From: Symsagittifera roscoffensis
Lineage: Eukaryota; Xenacoelomorpha; Acoela; Convolutidae
DNA: 64,000 bases
Assembly (NCBI RefSeq): GCF_963678635.1
Contig: NC_087063.1
Coordinates: forward strand, 34,820,540 to 34,884,539
Reading direction: 5' to 3'
Shown here: positions 10,901-25,900 of the stretch, piece after piece
How the letters are laid out: each line of letters starts with the position of its first letter
Numbering within the stretch: position 1 is the first letter of the stretch
Made by a program: the position numbers and the translations under genes
The notes under the pieces: model-generated
Database searches by the model: none
What the model was told of the DNA's origin: nothing
The model's input: only the letters and a program-made list of their open reading frames with translations

Positions 10901-13900
10901 GGTCCCAGAGTCCTGTTGACGCTAAATACCTCGAGCAGTTTGGCATACCAGAAGATGACATCGAGGCAGTAGAGCCACCTGCCCCAAGCCATAGTGGCCG
11001 GGGTACAGCGCAAGGGCAGGGCAATGAGAAAGAGAGTGCAGCCGAGGAAGTCGATGATGTTCCAGGGGTCACTCAACCACACACTCACCTTCAGGCGAAC
11101 TTTCACAGGCTCACTAGTCGCTATCTGACGCACAAAATACAACACCATAACTTGCACACTTGTTCAACAACACAAAACGCGGTAAAAAGTCATCTATATT
11201 ATTAGTAAAAATGGTATTATACGTAATTCTCGGATGCAATGACGAGCAAGGGATAAGAAATGAAGAAACGTTTAATCTTACAAAGGTATAATGAAATTTA
11301 ACAATGATTTCGCTGGCCTAAGCATGCACTTTATTGCATTCAACAGGTTCCAGTGAATATGGACTATTTACCTCCCTGTAGACTTCGAGGCACATAGAAA
11401 TGATGCAGCATATCACGTAGATCTCAGTCCAGTGTGGATACACTGGCAATTTCACCAGAATCATCCAATGGTACAATGTCAGGAACACGAAAAATGCCAT
11501 CGTGTGCGTCCAGAATTTGGTTATCGGTGCATTGAAGAACTCGTAAATTTTCTTCTTCGCCGTGATTTCTATGTTTACTCGTGCAGAGGACACGACACTT
11601 TTCACATCTTCATAATGATTTCTTTCATCCTTGGGGCCCACAATTCGAACAGTGGAATCATTGTTACCTGATACTTCATTGTTCTCCTTCTGAATTGCAC
11701 GTGGAAAATGCTCTTCCGCGACTTGCTTTAAATCACTGGCAATATCGTCCGGAATCTTTTTATTGCTGGTGGTACTAAGCTTCCCATTTTTGACCGTCAC
11801 CAAGTCTATAGCTTGAGATCCGTCATTATTCACACACTGCAGTATAATTTGTTCGTTCACACTGTTAGTTGTTGACTTATTCCGACGTCTCTTCAGCCGC
11901 TTGAGCCTTCGCCATACTTTATGGTCATCTTCACCCGTGTTAGATCCTTCTTCTGATGAAGTAGAAGACGACGATGACGATGAAGACGACGAACTTGAGT
12001 CGTAGTGAAGCGGGTCGACTTCGGCATGTTCTTCAGCAGTTTGAGGCATAAGTCTCAACTGTTCCACCGTTTTGTACTCCATCAGCAACAAAACTGGCGG
12101 GAAAAGGATACACGCTATCACTTTGAAGTTACTGTTTTTGTTGATCTTCAGACCTCCCATCCACAAATCGTTGATGAGCAACTGGCATGCATTATGCGAC
12201 ACAAATGTTTTCGCATTAGCATTGACGGCCATGCTGAGATTGGTTTGCTTGCTCCATTGACGCAATTCGTATGTCAACAACTGACAAGTCAAATCGACAT
12301 CATTCACGTAACACTCCTCCAATAGATTCAAAGCCAAATCCAGAAATTCGTCCCCACATCTTTTCAATTTCTCAGCTGATCCTAAATCGGAATCATCCTT
12401 TTCTGCCTCTTCGCTCATTGAGAAGTACAATTTCGCACCCGTGATTGCCTTCGCCAGAGGTTCTGGTGATTGTTGCCAGATAAACTTGGCCATTTCTTGG
12501 CGCTCAGCCAAAACTGCCCAGACGAACAATTCATGAAACGGGTATTCAAATACAACCTTCTCTGGTTTACTTTCCGCGTCCTCTGTTCCTTCTGAATGTT
12601 CGTGATTACTGGCCTGATCTGTCAGGTTCTTGAAACTATGAGTTGAACTGAGAGCAAAAAGTTTGTCTTTCACACTGATCCTTCGTAGCTTCTTTTTATT
12701 AAGTTCCTGGTCTACTAAGCTTTGTCTGTGGCTCTTGTATTTGATCTTGAAACTCTTCCGACAGTAGGCACTTCTGTACACGCCTCCGATTAACATTTCA
12801 ATGATACTTCCGATGTCAATCAAGGACACAGCCATGTGCTCCTCATTTGCAGCTTTGCTCTAAACGTACACTAGTCAACATGAACATAATCAAGCACTCT
12901 GCTCCTCCCTTATTGCAAAACGGTACGGGGAGAAGAATTCATGACAAGTGTCAATATTTCTATACGCTTAGCGGTTGGAGCAGTTCATTACAGGGGTGCA
13001 GAGAGCCATTACTACCTAATATAGGGATCAATTTCAACAAGATCTGCCAATGCGAATTCCGCTGTATCTATGGGGCTACTAATTGCAGCACAATGATTTT
13101 CATAATCAGGCAAAACATTCCAATCTAATCAACAAGATGCTTCAATTCCAATTCCAATCCATGGGGAATGAACAATCTATCTTTCCAGAACAAGGATGAT
13201 AAATCAAACAATTTTGAGGACATTTCAGCTGAATAGCTCTCTCTTTCAGTGAAATATCACCTCTACAGCTAGAACACCTTGAAACGGACAACTATCGATG
13301 ATCGAAAATGCATTGACTGATTTTCTCAACTAACATAATCTACCTATATATGTTTGTACATGCACTCATACCTGTTCTTTCACAACATATTGGGTATCGT
13401 GCTAAAAATGAATCAACTAGTAAAATAGTACAAATTAAACAGCAAACATCTCGGTGGTTTAATTTGAGCTGCGCTTGGAACATGAATTCGATTAGGAAAC
13501 TAATTTGTATATGTCAAATCATCAAAAAAAGAGCGCGAGAAAGAACGTTCGTGAGAAAAACGACTTGAAGACAAGGTGTTTGAATGAATGTTGGATGCTT
13601 TACGAGTTAAACAATGCAAAATTGTGCCACCTTGACCTCCTTGAGGAGTTTGGCCAGCATGGAGTTGGGTGCTCTGCAGTTGTTGAACAGCTCCTCCATG
13701 GCCTGGAACGTGAGGAACTTCTGGATGTCGATGCCATTGTTCAGCAGCAGCTTCACGAAGTCCACTCTGTCCTGCTGTAAAGCCAACATCATCGCCTCGT
13801 GCAGGTCACTCACTTCCCACTCCTGAAACAGTTGTTAATCTCCAATAGCATCACAACATCATCAACTCTTATGCTAGCCAGATGATTCTCCAGCAGTGTA

Positions 13901-16900
13901 ACTGGTTGACACCTGCTTCCACATTTGCTATCGCTAGATCACAAATAATCTCAAACTACAGACCTCGGTGAGCTCTGTCTTGCATTTCCCCTTTAATGCT
14001 CTTTCATTTCACCTTTAATGATCTTTCATTTCACCTTTAACTCGAAGTAAAAAAAAATCAGCGCATCATATTTCTCATCTGGAAAAACTAACAAAATGAC
14101 ATCCGCATGATATATCTATTTTCTAAGCGCCGATATTAAAATGATGTTTAATTATGGAAACAGCTATTCTTGTCTTTTATCAATATATTTTCATTTAGGG
14201 AGATTGAGTGCTAGCTTTTTTGAATTTGATCAGTGAAATGAAGTGACGCATGAAAAACAGAAGTTGATTTGAATATTGTCCTTCGAAGACCTGAACATAA
14301 AAATGCCGCACACGGTAAATACAAGTGCGTCATCTGTTTAAAAACGGCAGATTAATCAACAAAACTGTTTGTTAGTGCGTCCATACACGGTAAGTAGCAC
14401 ACCACACCAAACTGATCCGTATCAGGCAAACAGTCTGTCGTCAGTACATGTAAGGTAAGAGCTTTGTAGTCCATTTAAATCTACTCGTGGTGTCTTTTTA
14501 GAACAAATTAGACTACAATAGGCCCCCAATTTTATCGGATTAGAAAGATCATTCATTTGAATGGATGAAGGGGCTCTACTGATTTAAAAATCAATGTATG
14601 ACCACAGATTCCACTGAAACAAAATGACCATTTAAAGTGAAGTAGAAACTTGATTTTGAGCTCAGAAAAGAATATTGAGAGAATTTAACGAAAAGTCTAT
14701 ATAGTGGATTAGAAATCTAAATTTCAGTTCTTCATTCAAACTTACTGTTGGATGTGACTAGAAAAAAAATTAGATTGACATAAATTCGCACTTCTATTTT
14801 GGAACTCCTTTTAGGCAAAAAGCATGAAACTTTGATGAAAACGAATGAATTTTTGCTAATTTTATCCTTAAATATCGCAACATGAGTCCGGTAGGATTAG
14901 GCTAATTACATCCTGGGGCGAGTGGATCCCGCCGGATTAAAAGGAGGAACAAAGAGGATAAAACCAGGAAACAAAAGTTAATTAATTCTGATGGGCTTCA
15001 ATCCCGAAGGGATAGATTAAAGTCGGAAGCACAGACAAATTACTTTTGTTTCCTCATTTCAATTTTGCTTTGAAAGGATCAGGCGACTAAAAAGGGAGAT
15101 AAAAATCAGAGATGGAAAAGACCTCTCCTCTTAATACAATCAATTCTAAACCCCATGACCACAAGGATGTATTTGTTTCACACAATTTTCCCCAGGAGGT
15201 TTTTCACATAATAAAATTGGAAACAATACCAGCCACAATCAAATGCCGAGATCAAACTGACAAAAAAATAATGAAGCAGATTGAAGTCTCCATGTCGAGG
15301 TTCTTTGTCGCCACAATTATTAAAATTTCAAGCCTAAAACACTAAATTTCATTGCTACCTTTCCCTGTCTGAAAATCTCATTGTCTGCCAAATCCGGGCG
15401 TCCCCAGGACATGGTCAATTTAAACCTCTCCAGACAAGATTCAGAGTGACTCTTCAGGAGCGCCGAGAGAATCTTCACGTCGACATCTGCAACTCCGTCC
15501 GCCTGTGATCCGTAAGAGTAGATGGATATGTGCTCGTGGCCAATGTGGAAACAGTTGACCAGCTCATCCAGCAGATTGCTGGCATCTTCAGTGGTAATGT
15601 TGAAAGACAGATGCATCGTGTTGATCAACTCGGGGCGAACATTCTCCGGAATCGATTTTCTAAAACACAAAAAACTATGATGCGTACTCGTTGCTTGATG
15701 GCAAGATAACATTTCCCAGTCCAATCAACTAATCAATAAATGCACGTCCTTCTTAACCATGGGCAAACGAGCGATTCCCCATTGACTTGACTTTCTCATT
15801 TTATCGTGGGCAAACTACCATTTTGAGTTATTTGTACATGATATTATACCAAGTTTAGTAAACAACATAGCTAACAGACGACAGTTGGAAAAGAGTCAAT
15901 GAAAGCAAGTGTCAAGTTCCAAAATTTCCCAGAAAAAAAATAGTTTTCCTTTAGTTTAACTTCTAGAACACTTTATGATAGACACTTTTTTGATAAAATT
16001 ACCCTAATTTGAGAAAACTGGATTAAAAGGAAAAAATTTGATTCCGCAGGTAAACTTAAAATTAAACTCCACTTTTGAAACTAGAAGTCGATCACCTTTT
16101 TCGTGGCCTTTAGACTTTTGCTGTTCGATAGTGGAGTTAGCCTTCCTTTTAACAAAGGGATTGAACTGAAATTAAGAAATCAAAGTCAAACCGCAAAAAA
16201 AATAAATTTGAGTCTGAACAAACTTTAAGACTTTTCCTGAAAAAAAATCATCGCGACCTATATAAGAGTCTGAACTACGTTCATCGACTCTTAAAAAGTT
16301 AAATATATGAATGTAACAATGCAGACTTAATTCACAATGAGGCTTTAACTTCCTTAAAAAGGCGACATCTGTTTGTTCAAGCTTTAGAATGAATATTGAT
16401 GAAAAACCCACCTCTCATCATATACTCGATGCGCAAATGAAATAATATCGGCGGCTCTCCCAGTTCCATCACATACAACCACAGGAACTGGCGGTTTCTC
16501 TGACAAGTAGTCCGCCAATGTCCTGATCAAACTCACTCCTCCTTCTATTGCAACACACACCAGGGGTATCTCCGATGGCTCTCCAAGGAATCTAGTCTGG
16601 ACACTTCTGCCGGACAGATACCTCTCCAGACTTCGCCTCAATCTCACTTCTACTCCGTCACAAGATGCAGTTCCATTGTCCGCCAGCAGAAAATGACTGT
16701 GATGTGCGTTGAGCTTACCCACTTCTGCCTTTCTACTGTAGTACCGCACTTTATGCTGAAAATGGAAGGAAATTCAGTCGACAATAACGAACACTTAACG
16801 ATGTCGAAGCTGAAGTGAGAATTTCTTAACCCCTTTGTGAATTCGACCACCTGAATTTTGTGGTCCAAATCTTCCTACGAGAAAGTGGAAATATGATCAA

Positions 16901-19900
16901 TTGAGCAATACCCCCCCTGTACTGACCTATGGAGATATCTCCACCATGCAAAGCACAAAAAAGGCGTTATCAACGCGAGCAGGGAGTTGATTTGTAGTTA
17001 GCATGCAGTCAATTGATCGATTGAGGTTTTTTTATGAGAAAAACATCGGAAAGGTTTAATATTTTTCCAACTATTTTGTTTGGGAAATAATTGCCTCAAA
17101 GAAAACAAGTTACCAGGGCTGATGCTTCCCTAATTTCGTATCTGTATACCAAAATTGGTTCTCTCCAGAATCTTAAAATTCACATTGTTCTACATTTATA
17201 ACAGAAAAAAGCCTGCTGTATATGCGACTAATTGGGTCATTTTCTCCCATCCCTTTTCTCTCCAACGCTTGATTTTTTTAACCCCGCCCTAGTCAATGCA
17301 GGACCAACCGTGGGGGACGGGACTCATCCATTTCGCTGTAGCCAGTCTCACCTTGAGGCGATTGTCACAGGGACCCCTCCAACGAGACCGAGGTGGGATT
17401 CGAACACACGACCCTTATTATGAGAGACGCGTGCATTGCTCACTTGGCCACAGCTGAAATGAGGGGATGGGGGAGATTGCTCAACTAATCCCGGAAACTT
17501 TACTTCGACCCAGAGTACAAACAAACATTGATAACAATTAAATTGAAAAACGTCGATCATAATCACTCTATTTACCCATTTACTCAGGCGAGAAATACCA
17601 AACTTATCGCATTTCGATTATGTAACCCATGCTAATGCTCGGTTATGAATGGAGTGTATGTATCTTGCTTCTGTCGAGTATCCGCATGTAAAAAAAAAAC
17701 AAATAACTGATGTTGAAATTCATTCATTTAGAAGTAGTTTCATAACCACCAACTCACGCGAAAGTGCATCATGCGCAAGTACATCTTAGAAGCATGAAAA
17801 CTCCTTGAAGCAAGTTTTGTCACATGTTCAAATACTATTTCATTATTAGCGCCTTTCAAATCTGACATTCAAGTTGTTTCAATTACTTGGCTTTCTTCGG
17901 TTTATGACGTCTAGCAACTGTAAGCCAGCTGACTAGTGGCAATTAGCTAACCGAATTCATCTGACTCTAACCTCTATTCCAATCATGCCTTCTTTTCCCT
18001 GCACAATTCCCCAGGGCGTCACTCCGATACAGGGGATTCTGTTGTTCCTCTTGAACGCATTCTTCAATGCCGACCCAACCTCTTTACTGGCACCACAATT
18101 CAGTCCATTAGTTATAATCCAGGCCCCTGTGGTTTCGGCCGCTTGCACTAGCCCAGTCTTGATTGACTGCTTCACTTTGGGTTGTAGTTCGAAATCTGTG
18201 GTGCCTCCTAGCACTGATATGAGTAGGTTAGGAACAGGTAGTTTCCACACATTCAAAAGCAATTTGCTCACCATTGCAGCATTCATATCTTCTGCCATCC
18301 TACAGTACTAAACACATTGAAAAAAATGTTGTTCTGGCTACTTTTCTTCTCTTACAGTTTTTCACAGACTTATTTTTCAACGCCATTTTTACACTTGATA
18401 TTGACGAGCGTAATTTGCGCTCCACGTGAGACTAGGATTAAAAAACTGGAAAAATTCAAAAATTTGTTCGAGTGTTTCCACATAACGCTAAGAGCTTAAC
18501 GTAGCTATGAATAAGAAGTTAATCCTGTCAATAAAACAATGAGGAATGGAATCTATGCAGGTCACTAACTTTCCCAGTAAAATTTCAATTTTTAAATTAA
18601 ATTATAAATTTCAGCATTTACTGGCGCCTGATTGACCACTCCGATTCCCTGAAAGTCGAGTACTCCATAAGTATTGCACGGAACCCTGGTAGTCATGATG
18701 TATGACCTCCCATTTCTGCGCCTTCTGGTCCTTGGTCTGTAACTCTGTTCAACCAAATGGTCGCTCTCTTTGTAACCACATTTACATCTAAGACAAAACA
18801 TAGCCAACATATAGTCGGAAAAGTGTCAATGAACACAAGTAAACAGAAAAAAAAAATCTCGACTTTCGAATTAGAAAGAATAAATAGATGGCCGTAAGCT
18901 TTTTTACAAAAAATTAAACTGTTTTTTATTTGGACCAAAATCATTCGAAAAAAGAAGTCGATCACGTTTTTCGTGACCTTTACACTTTCGCTGTTCGATA
19001 CTGGAGTTTGCCTTCCTTTTAACAAAGGAAACTAAAAAAGAAATTAAGTCAAACCGCGAAAAAGTAATTTTGAGCCTGAACAAACTTCAAGACTTTTCCT
19101 GAAAAAAAAACATTGAGACCTATTGAACTACGTTCATCGACTCTTAAAAAACTCATCATTTATCTAATTGGAGGACAATCAAAAATAGAAGGAAAAAGAA
19201 TTACTAACACATCAGCTATGTTTGAGGGCATGAACTCGTAGCAAGTTTTCATCTTAATATGTTTCTGAATCCAGCTCTTCGATACCTGAAACACGACAGA
19301 ACATTTCAAGATTTCCGTTTATGAACCAAGTATTTTTTCATGGATAAGTATAATCATGGTGGAGACCTAGAGATTAAGGAGAGCAAATAGAGTATACACA
19401 GAGGCAAAGCTGCGCTTCACAAACACTTGCGAGAACACGACCAAAAGGCAGCTCTTTCAAGTAGAATAAGAAAAAAAGAAATAAGCCTCGAATTAGCAAA
19501 AACTCGGCTACGTGTAGGATTCGAATGTGCGACCTAACAAATTTGAGTCTCACGCACTAAACCCTCAGCCACGGATGCTAAAAATCCTCAAAAACTAGCC
19601 ACCAATAATGCAGATACATATGCGAATAAATTGCCTATTCGATGCAGCAAAAGTAGCACCAAATAAAAAAAAGATACAATATTGCATGTAGTAAAACGCA
19701 AAGCATAAAATCACATTATGTATAAAATATGCATTTAAAAAAATTGCGAGATATATTGAGTTGAAAATTTTTTGAAAACGAGTTTTATTTATTGTTATGT
19801 TGTTTGAAACAAATAGCTATTTTCAGTTCATGCGATGAATTTAAAATGCATAAACTGTGTAAGCTTATTAAAATTCGAATATTAAAGCACACGCTATCAA

Positions 19901-22900
19901 TAAGCTGTAAAGGTGCCCTAAAAATGGCACCAATATTGGCGACTTAGGTTGGGAAAAAAATTCCTACTAATACACTTTGCTTCGCAAGTGTAAATACAAA
20001 ATATTGCACAAAAGTAAAACCGAATTTCGAACTGCTGGCCATACAAACATTAATGCGAAAAAAAAGTTATAATTAACTCATTTTTGTGCAAACCACAAAC
20101 CACGTTGTGAAGGCAAAATTTTGATTCAGTGCGTTTGTTTCACCAAATAACAGTCTTTTGCTCAAAGAAAATTAACCTCAGTCCAATGCTTTAGAGTATA
20201 ATGCTCTGGGTGCTTTAGCGTTAATTCGTCGATGGAGATCAAAGGTTTTTCAAATGATAGCGTATCTCAAAGCACAAAAACCTATTGTCTAAAACCGGAA
20301 AACGCTAAAGAAATCAAATATACAGTTGGAAAAAGTAACAAAACTCAAAGAAGCCAAAAAAATGATTGACTCAATTTCGAACATCTTTCAACTTTCAAAT
20401 TTTGAAGAAAAATATATCGCGTTAAAGCTCTTTGAATTTTCAAAACATTTTACTATAGTGGACACTTTGTACACAAAACTAAACCAACTCGAGAGAATCA
20501 GGTCAATGCGTAATTTCTGAAAGATAAAATCACTCTCGAAACTAAACATCTTTCTTAACGTCAATCCCGCCATAAAAATGGGAATGAAAAAACGGGCAAG
20601 GAACAATATCTGAAACATTATAACTTGGTAGACTACGGAAAATGAACCAAATCCATGATAAAGAATGACGTGTGAAGGTGACGTAAATCAAAATTGAAAG
20701 TGTAAAATCGGCAAAAAACAAGAAGCACGATACGTTTTCTCAGAATTGGTTAAAAATCGTTCTCGATTTTATAAAAAATAACAATTAATTAGGTTGATAC
20801 TAGAAAACGATGAATACAAAACAGAAAAATGTGTGCAATGCACGAAGTGACTTACTCTGAATGCAAGGATTTTGCAAATTGTTAATCTAAAGCAAATTCG
20901 GCTAAGATTACCATTATAATAGTAAGGATTTGAAATAGTACAGCTTATCTTAAACAAAGTGTTTTGAAAAATAATGATTACAAGACAGGAAGCGGTAAAG
21001 CAGTATCGAGTATCAAAATTACCAAACACTTTAATGTGTAAGTTTAAAAGTTGAATGTGGCAAGCGATTTCCGCTGAATACCTCCAATATTTAAAATATA
21101 TAAGCCAACTAGATAATGCTCTGCAATTAAAAGCCTGCACAAAACGCGAGAGATATGCTTGAGCAAAAATTTAAATTAATCACATTATGATGCAATATAC
21201 ACAATCTCCCAAACATTATTGAGAACTAAAAACATATGAGTTCAATCTTGGAGACAAACCAAGGACTTTAGTACTAACGGAACCGTGGTTAAATGAATCA
21301 TCGAGCCATTTTTTCTTAACAAAAACTGAGTACCAAAAACTCTACAGGTTCAATAGAACCAACAGACGTGGTGGTGTAGCTGTTTTTAAAGGAGAACAAG
21401 TCTCAATGGTGAAGTTGTACTACAACAGACAAAAATCAATTACCAACAATTCGAACTAAATTGGGAGAAACCTAATTTATTTGAGAATTCTTTGTAAATC
21501 ACCAAAACAACCACTTGATTTTTTGAAGACGCTGGTAAATCACTTACTCGAGCTCGCTTGAACAACCTAAACAGACGCTAAGCACTGGCGTGCGGAGGTT
21601 ACAATGTCAACATTAAAAAGGAAAACTATGTCTGAAACGATACAACAAAAAAGACAACGCAACAAAAATAAATCAGTGGTTAGAAACTCGCTCAGTAATT
21701 ACTATCAGACAAATAGAAACAGCAAATTTCTTCAAGTTCGTCAGCAGTGTGAAGCCAACGGTAAATAAAGACGGAGATGAACAATGCTACAAGTGCAAAA
21801 AAAATCAGTTGAAACTTTAAATCAATTTTTTTGTTGAAATTGGACCCAATGGAGCTGTATCACGGAGAAATTTTTCAAATGAAAGAAAACTAGAGAATAC
21901 ATGTTATTTATCTGAAACGATAGACATTTTGCTGATTTTGTTTATTGACAAAAAAGACATGCTTGCTCAGGACTCTAGAAGTTTCTTTAGAAGAATTAAC
22001 CCGGCAATCTGTTTAACTTTGTCTGATCTGGAATGTATAAAACGAAAGAGGAATCAAACACAAATTACAGGTCAAAATCACTTCTACATGTTTTTGCAAA
22101 ACTATTCAAAATATAATTATACTGGAGGTTTGTTAGATTTTCTTATTTAAAAAAATGTTTTCAAACAGTTAAAGGATTTTTGTCAGAACAATCATGAATT
22201 GATGGAATTGAAGAATTTCTCTAATCAATTGAAACTTATCGTCAAAAAAAATAATATTTTTTTACGCTCATTGATTTATCAAAAACGTTTGATACTGTGA
22301 ATAATTAAATCCTGCTTCGAAAGTGCTCAAAGTATGAATAAAGAAGAACATTTTGAATTCTAAAATCACATCTAGAGAACCGCTACCAACTATTTCAAAT
22401 TAATCCAACGAAGAACACACAACAGAAAAAAAAGTAGGTCGCTTTGTGATCAGTTCTAGGTCCACTTTTGTTTCTACTTTACATCAGATGATGCTAACAC
22501 ATGGCTAAGTTTTAGACAAAACCGAAACAAGTATTCAGCTCAAAGAAATTACAAAAACGCTTAAAGCTTCGAGGGATTGTGTCGAAACAGATAATGATGT
22601 TACTAGAAACATGTTGTCGGTTGAACAACTCATTAGAGTGTATAAAAGCTACATACTATCAATTTATCAAAATAGAGAATACTGATTTCTGGTTGCACCT
22701 CAAAATTTTGAGGAACCGCCAGCAAACAACATTGAGGAAGAAACACGTGCAGAAGAAGTCTTCAAAAAACTAAAGTCATAAGAAAAGAACATACAATTAT
22801 AGATGTGAAAATTTTGTAAGCAGCTTTTAAGTGACACACGGATTACAACAGTACATCCGTGAAGAACAAATTTGACAAAAAAATAAGTGGACGAGAAAGA

Positions 22901-25900
22901 CTTCGTTTCAATAAGATGGTGTAAAATAACTAGATATTTTTGTGAAAGAACACAAGGCCCAGCAACTAAATTAGACAGTCTTTTTCATAATCTTATAGAT
23001 GAATTCTGTGCAATAGTTTTTTTTGGTAAAAACTCGGTTGAACTTTTGTTAATACAAGTAGCAGGTTTGTTTCGTATTAAAACTACATCAAACTATTAAA
23101 ACGGTTTATGCAAAACTTTATAGTTCAATCGGATGAAAATAAAAATCTAGATTCTGACTTTCGAAATACTCTCAAATGATTTTTATAAAGGGCTTGATTT
23201 GTAAACGAAATTAAAATTAAGATTATAAAACAGTTATCTCTTGATTATTTATGTTGAAATAACCAAATCAAAGTTTTAAGAAATTCAAAAACACTTCAGT
23301 TTCAGACCTTTGTCAGCTTCTAATACGGGCTGCTTCGCAAGCCTTACCCTGTAATTTAAGAATGTTTCCCTTTAATTTAAGAAATCATACGTAGGTACAG
23401 ATCTGCTTCGTAAAAACGATCAGGAAAAAATCTACGAAGGTTCTTGTTCTGGCTTTTTGAATCAATGGAAATCATATAACAAATGGAATAAATTAATCAG
23501 TAAGGCCACCCAAAAACCTAAAAATGAATCAATCAATTTCAAGCCATCATTTTTGAAGATACTTGACAAAACATTGGATAAACTTTTTAAAATAAAAAAA
23601 GATGGCAGGTAGACCAAAAAACATTAAACCAAAAATCATGAAAATTCCCTCGATTACGTGAACTAATTTTTATTTGCAGTCAACATTAGTGTATTTAGAT
23701 CAGTTGATACCTCAAAAAACTAGATAGCCTTATGCTGAGTAATATATAGAACATGGTATCTAAGCAACAAAATTTGATTTTTTAATTTCGGAGAATTTTT
23801 TTCATTTCGAGAAGATAAAACTTATACGAAACAAAAAATCCACAAATTGGAAAACATCCCCTAAGAACGTAACAAAAAATAACTTTCCATTTTGAGAAAA
23901 AACAACATACAGAAACCAAAAGCGTAACAAGTTGGGCAAAAAACGATGATCCCAGCGAATTTTTCAAAATTTTAAAATTAAAATAAAAAAATTAGGCCAA
24001 TTAATTTTCAGCTTTTATCTAAGCAAGTAGCTATCAAAAGGCTTAGATTGAAACTTATTTGATCTCTCGTTTTCCGCTGTTTTTAACGTTTTTTTCCAGC
24101 ACCAAAAACGACAACCATAAAATTTAGGAAGATTTAATAGTTCAAAGGATATTCCAAAAAATAATCAAAAGCCGACAACTTGCCAAAGCTCGTAAATCTA
24201 TCCTGAATTCTTTCACGCGAAGGCGAAACTGCGCTTCGCAAACACTTATGAGAAAACGGCAAAACAGCAGCTCTAAAAACTCGAATAAGAAAAAGTCGAA
24301 ATAAGCATCGAATTAGTAAAACTTTTGCTACGTGCCGGATTCGAATTAGGAGTCTCACGTCCTTCTCTCTCAGCCACGGACGCTTAACAATTGGCAAACT
24401 ATAGTCACAGATAAGAAAGAACAGATATTATAAAACTTTGAATGCTACAAATGGTGCTTACAGCAAAAGTGTCACCAATCATAAGTTTCAGGAGAAAATC
24501 CTGGAAAACTCAATTCAACTTAGGGATCTCAAAAAGCGAAAGGTTTGTTAATCTCATACTTGCTTCAATTTTCGTGAACTCGAAAAGCAAAAAGTTTGGT
24601 AATCTCCTATTTGCAGCCCGATCCGAAGTTGGGAGACACCGACGTCTATTAAGATAGAAACAAAAAAAAGTACAACCCAAATCAGTTATTCAAATAACTT
24701 TCGGGAAATCTGTATGACAAATCCACATCCCAAAAAGCAAAAAAGAGCACCTTATTTCACTCAAAAAAGCAACTTTTTGCAGCATTTCATTGACATAATG
24801 CACAAAAAAGAAACATTTAAAAAACCATCTCAAAAAGTAAAGAGTTTGGGAGTCGCAATTTTTAGATTAATCTCGAAACAACAGAAAGCTTTCTAGTTAG
24901 GCAAATAAAAGGTTGAAAACAATGACATGACAAAAAAGTTTCGAATAATTACAATTTGTTACAAAAATGCTCACAACTTTTATCAAAACTCCCAGATGTC
25001 GAAAACATGACAATAAAAGAATTTTGTCATTATTTTCAATGTATTATGGAAATTCTGAAAAATGTTTTGAGTAGATTCATATCTCGAAAATAGCCCTTAC
25101 AAAAATTCTATCTACATCTCAAAACAAAGCGAGAACTTCGCAAACACTAGCGAGAACATGGCAAAAAGCAGCTCTATAAAGTTCAATAAGAAAAAGTAGA
25201 AATAAGCCTGGCACTTCTAAAAAGTCTCGGAATCAATCTGCGACCTAGATATTTTGAGCCCCACGCACGAACAACTCACCCACGGACGTTTAATAAATCA
25301 CAAACACTAGCCACAAATAAATCAGAGAACAGATGCTATGAAACTTCCAATGCTAAAGAATATTAATGAACACTTTTATTTCCGAGTTAGGTTAGAAGAA
25401 AAGAAGGTTCGTACTATTACACTAACGCACGCAAGCTGCCTAGTAAAAGCGGAAAATTCCTGAGCCTAAAAAACTTCAAAAAGACAAAAACTAATTTAAA
25501 AATGTCCTAATCCCCCTCCGCCTCAAAACACCGAGAACAGCACACGAACAACTTTTTCTGTCATCAAACGACGCAATATGAAGATACTTCGCCAAAAAGA
25601 ATAGGACGAAATCATTTGAGCATAATAAAGTTTTTAGCGGAAAAAAACTAACGAAGTCAAGGTAAGTAAAAAACACAAACAGCAGAATTAAATCAAAACC
25701 CTAAACGCAACTACAATGCATATTGGGTACAGCAAAAAATTCTACGATGTGGCAACTAAGCCGACAAAACAGAAGCTGACAAAAAACAAACCGACATTTT
25801 TTGAAACAGAATATTTCCAGCGCAAAAAAATCTGGTCCTGTCAGATACGAGCTCGGGACATTTGCCGATACAGGCGCATTCGTTACCTCCAAGACCAAGT

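Noticed and set aside
10852-11205. Plus-strand open frames of 117 and other codons over the TRPM exons (also 11432-12325)
   Set aside because: They are antisense shadows of conserved TRPM exons 8 and 9, with no independent motif.
14980-15030. Hammerhead-ribozyme-like text (CTGATGGGCTTCAATCCCGAAGGG) in TRPM intron 6
   Set aside because: The conserved core CTGATGA...GAAA is not met (GG and GAAG instead), and helices I and III do not pair. I also found no hammerhead core in the Penelope-like arms.
17390-17460. A functional tRNA-Met gene
   Set aside because: Boxes A and B and the CAT loop are present, but the acceptor stem does not pair and the sequence continues into a SINE-like body.
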